Positions 6,026 through 6,991 of a stretch of 6,991 nucleotides of DNA are shown piece after piece. The stretch spans positions 1-6,991 of the forward strand of contig CAYGWP010000420.1 in assembly GCA_964353455.1 (NCBI GenBank). The letters are read 5' to 3'. A model generated the notes under the pieces. It had not been told where the DNA came from. It saw only the letters and a program-made list of their open reading frames with translations, and ran no database searches. Position numbers and translations under genes: made by a program. This DNA is from CAYGWP01 sp964353455 (GTDB lineage Bacteria > Planctomycetota > Phycisphaerae > FEN-1346). The stretch's first letter is position 1, and every line of letters begins with the position of its first letter.

Positions 6026-6991
6026 ATGAAGTTCGCCTGTGCGATTGTGTTGGCGATTGCCGTGACGCCGGCATTGATTGCCGCCGCGCCGCGCCCGGCG
6101 TACACGCCCGCTCAGGAGAGGCTGCTGGCGGTCCGCGCGGCGCAGGCCGACGGATATCAGCGCCTGGCGGATGCGATCCTGGCGTCGCGCCTGGCCGATG
6201 GGAAGGCGGTCGCCTCGGCCATTCCTCCCGCCGGAGACGCCGAAGCGGCCTTGCGGGTTTTCCTGCGGTCGGCCCGCACGGTCGGCGACCCTCGCCTCTA
6301 CTCCGACGGCGTGGCCGAGGCCGACATCGAGATCTCGCTTGAGTCGGTCGCGCAGAAGGTGGGCCAACTCTGCGGCGCTGCGGCGGGAGAAAAGGGTCCA
6401 GGACCCTTTTCTCCCGATCTCCGCAGCCAGGCGGTTGACGGATTCCTGCGCGCCAGCGGCCGCGGCCGCGCACCGCCCGACCTGCCGCCGGACACCGTCG
6501 GCAAGGCCGAGACCGCGCGGCAGGACGAGCCGGTCGAGATGTTCCCGGCCGGGTGGGAGCAGGTCACCGGGCGCGGGCGCATCGGGGCCGAACGCCGCGC
6601 GCGCGTCGCTGCATACGCCGCCATGGGCGAACTCGTCCGGGGCGTCCAGGTCAGCCCCACCGCGCGCGTCGGGCAACTGGCGGCCGGGTCGGCTGCCGCA
6701 GAGGCACTTCTTGATGTCTTTATACGTGGGCTGCCGGTGACCGGCCCGCCGCGCCTCATGCCCGACGGCGTCGCCGAGGTTGACGTGGCGGCCGCCGTCC
6801 GCGACCTTCTGAAGGTCCTCAGGGACGTCCGCGCCCTTGCTCCGGACGATGCGCGGTGGACCGACGACCAGATCGACCAACTCTCGGTGCGGCTGAAGAC
6901 GGACCGGCTCCTCGTGACCGGGCACGGCATGCCGCCGCCGGAAGACGTTCGCCCGGCCGAGGTGCTGGCCGGGCCGCCCGGCTCGCCGCCG
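6026..6991 (+). CDS. Secreted protein with two LPP20-like domains, 3' end beyond window
   Basis: The frame is open for 322 codons to the window edge with no stop, so the C-terminus is missing. The ATG at 6026 follows GAGGTGA (6015-6021) by 4 nt. Residues 1-21 are a signal peptide (hydrophobic core, IAAA before PRP); no lipobox cysteine is evident. Two segments repeat one pattern. At 76-101 it is L-x-VFLR then V-x-D-PRL-x-x-DGVAEADI. At 229-254 it is L-x-VFIR then V-x-G-PPRL-x-x-DGVAEVDV. Each is preceded by an Ala-rich helix (VRAAQADGYQRLADAI near 36-51; ERRARVAAYAAMGELV near 189-204). A helix with A-x-A-Y or A-x-G-Y, then a strand ending in a DG-x-AEV motif, is characteristic of LPP20/FlgT-N-like domains. 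The family call is by eye. Such proteins are envelope-associated, with roles mostly unknown. A long palindrome encodes about residues 118-134 in the linker. Residues 135-185 are Pro/Arg-rich. The longest competing frames overlap this one but lack a signal peptide and a repeated domain. Confidence 0.75.
   Translation, partial: MKFACAIVLAIAVTPALIAAAPRPAYTPAQERLLAVRAAQADGYQRLADAILASRLADGKAVASAIPPAGDAEAALRVFLRSARTVGDPRLYSDGVAEADIEISLESVAQKVGQLCGAAAGEKGPGPFSPDLRSQAVDGFLRASGRGRAPPDLPPDTVGKAETARQDEPVEMFPAGWEQVTGRGRIGAERRARVAAYAAMGELVRGVQVSPTARVGQLAAGSAAAEALLDVFIRGLPVTGPPRLMPDGVAEVDVAAAVRDLLKVLRDVRALAPDDARWTDDQIDQLSVRLKTDRLLVTGHGMPPPEDVRPAEVLAGPPGSPP
6377..6427. repeat. In-frame palindromic element inside the last coding region
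   Basis: The arms 6384-6399 and 6401-6416 are a perfect 16-bp inverted repeat around a single central A (arm core GAAAAGGGTCC). Outside a 4-nt bulge (6417-6420), a further 7-bp stem pairs GCTGCGG (6377-6383) with CCGCAGC (6421-6427). The span is 51 nt, exactly 17 codons, and the reading frame stays open through it (reading GEKGPGPFSP in the middle). It sits between the two repeated domains, where an insertion would be tolerated. Confidence 0.8.

Noticed and set aside
6078..6740. 220-codon plus-strand frame overlapping the final gene
   Set aside because: It is Arg/Pro/Ser-rich with no domain. The frame starting at 6026 has a ribosome site, a signal peptide and a repeated motif, and continues to the window edge.
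5615..6925. 436-codon open frame on the minus strand
   Set aside because: It is opposite the epimerase-like and LPP20-like genes and spans the palindromic gap. It has no motif, and the plus-strand frames have clear signal peptide and family patterns.

Overview
The window is GC-rich bacterial DNA, very probably from a member of the Planctomycetota or a close relative. This is an inference from overall style: high GC, secreted proteins of unknown function, a Gfo/Idh/MocA oxidoreductase beside a DUF4432-type epimerase, and many short GC-rich palindromic repeats between genes. No 16S or other marker gene is present to prove it. I see no tRNA, rRNA, CRISPR array, transposase or phage gene.

Layout. 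Positions 76-1305 (minus strand) encode a secreted protein with an N-terminal Sm-like beta segment and a tyrosine-rich tail. A 259-bp divergent intergenic region follows, with a plausible sigma70-type promoter for each direction. On the plus strand come pyrK (1565-2557) and pyrD (2622-3566), the electron-transfer and catalytic subunits of a class 1B, NAD-linked dihydroorotate dehydrogenase of pyrimidine synthesis. A Gfo/Idh/MocA-family oxidoreductase starts 14 bp after pyrD with a TTG codon (3581-4687) and is probably cotranscribed. After a 122-bp gap holding a complex inverted repeat there is a DUF4432/aldose-epimerase-like gene (4810-5892). After another palindrome-rich gap (5893-6025) a secreted protein begins at 6026 and runs off the window end. 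It carries two copies of an LPP20-like domain.

How the genes fit together. PyrK and PyrD form one enzyme: PyrD oxidises dihydroorotate on FMN, and electrons pass through the [2Fe-2S] cluster and FAD of PyrK to NAD+. The oxidoreductase and the epimerase-like protein look like a sugar or polyol-derivative pair with no obvious link to pyrimidine synthesis. The two secreted proteins have no clear partner here.

The most notable content is not a new enzyme system but the density and variety of palindromes. There are two tandem units with fixed flanks and different, self-complementary cores between pyrK and pyrD. An 82-bp nested inverted repeat can fold in two ways. One hairpin family occurs at both ends of the window. 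A long palindrome lies in frame inside the last coding region, between its two repeated domains.
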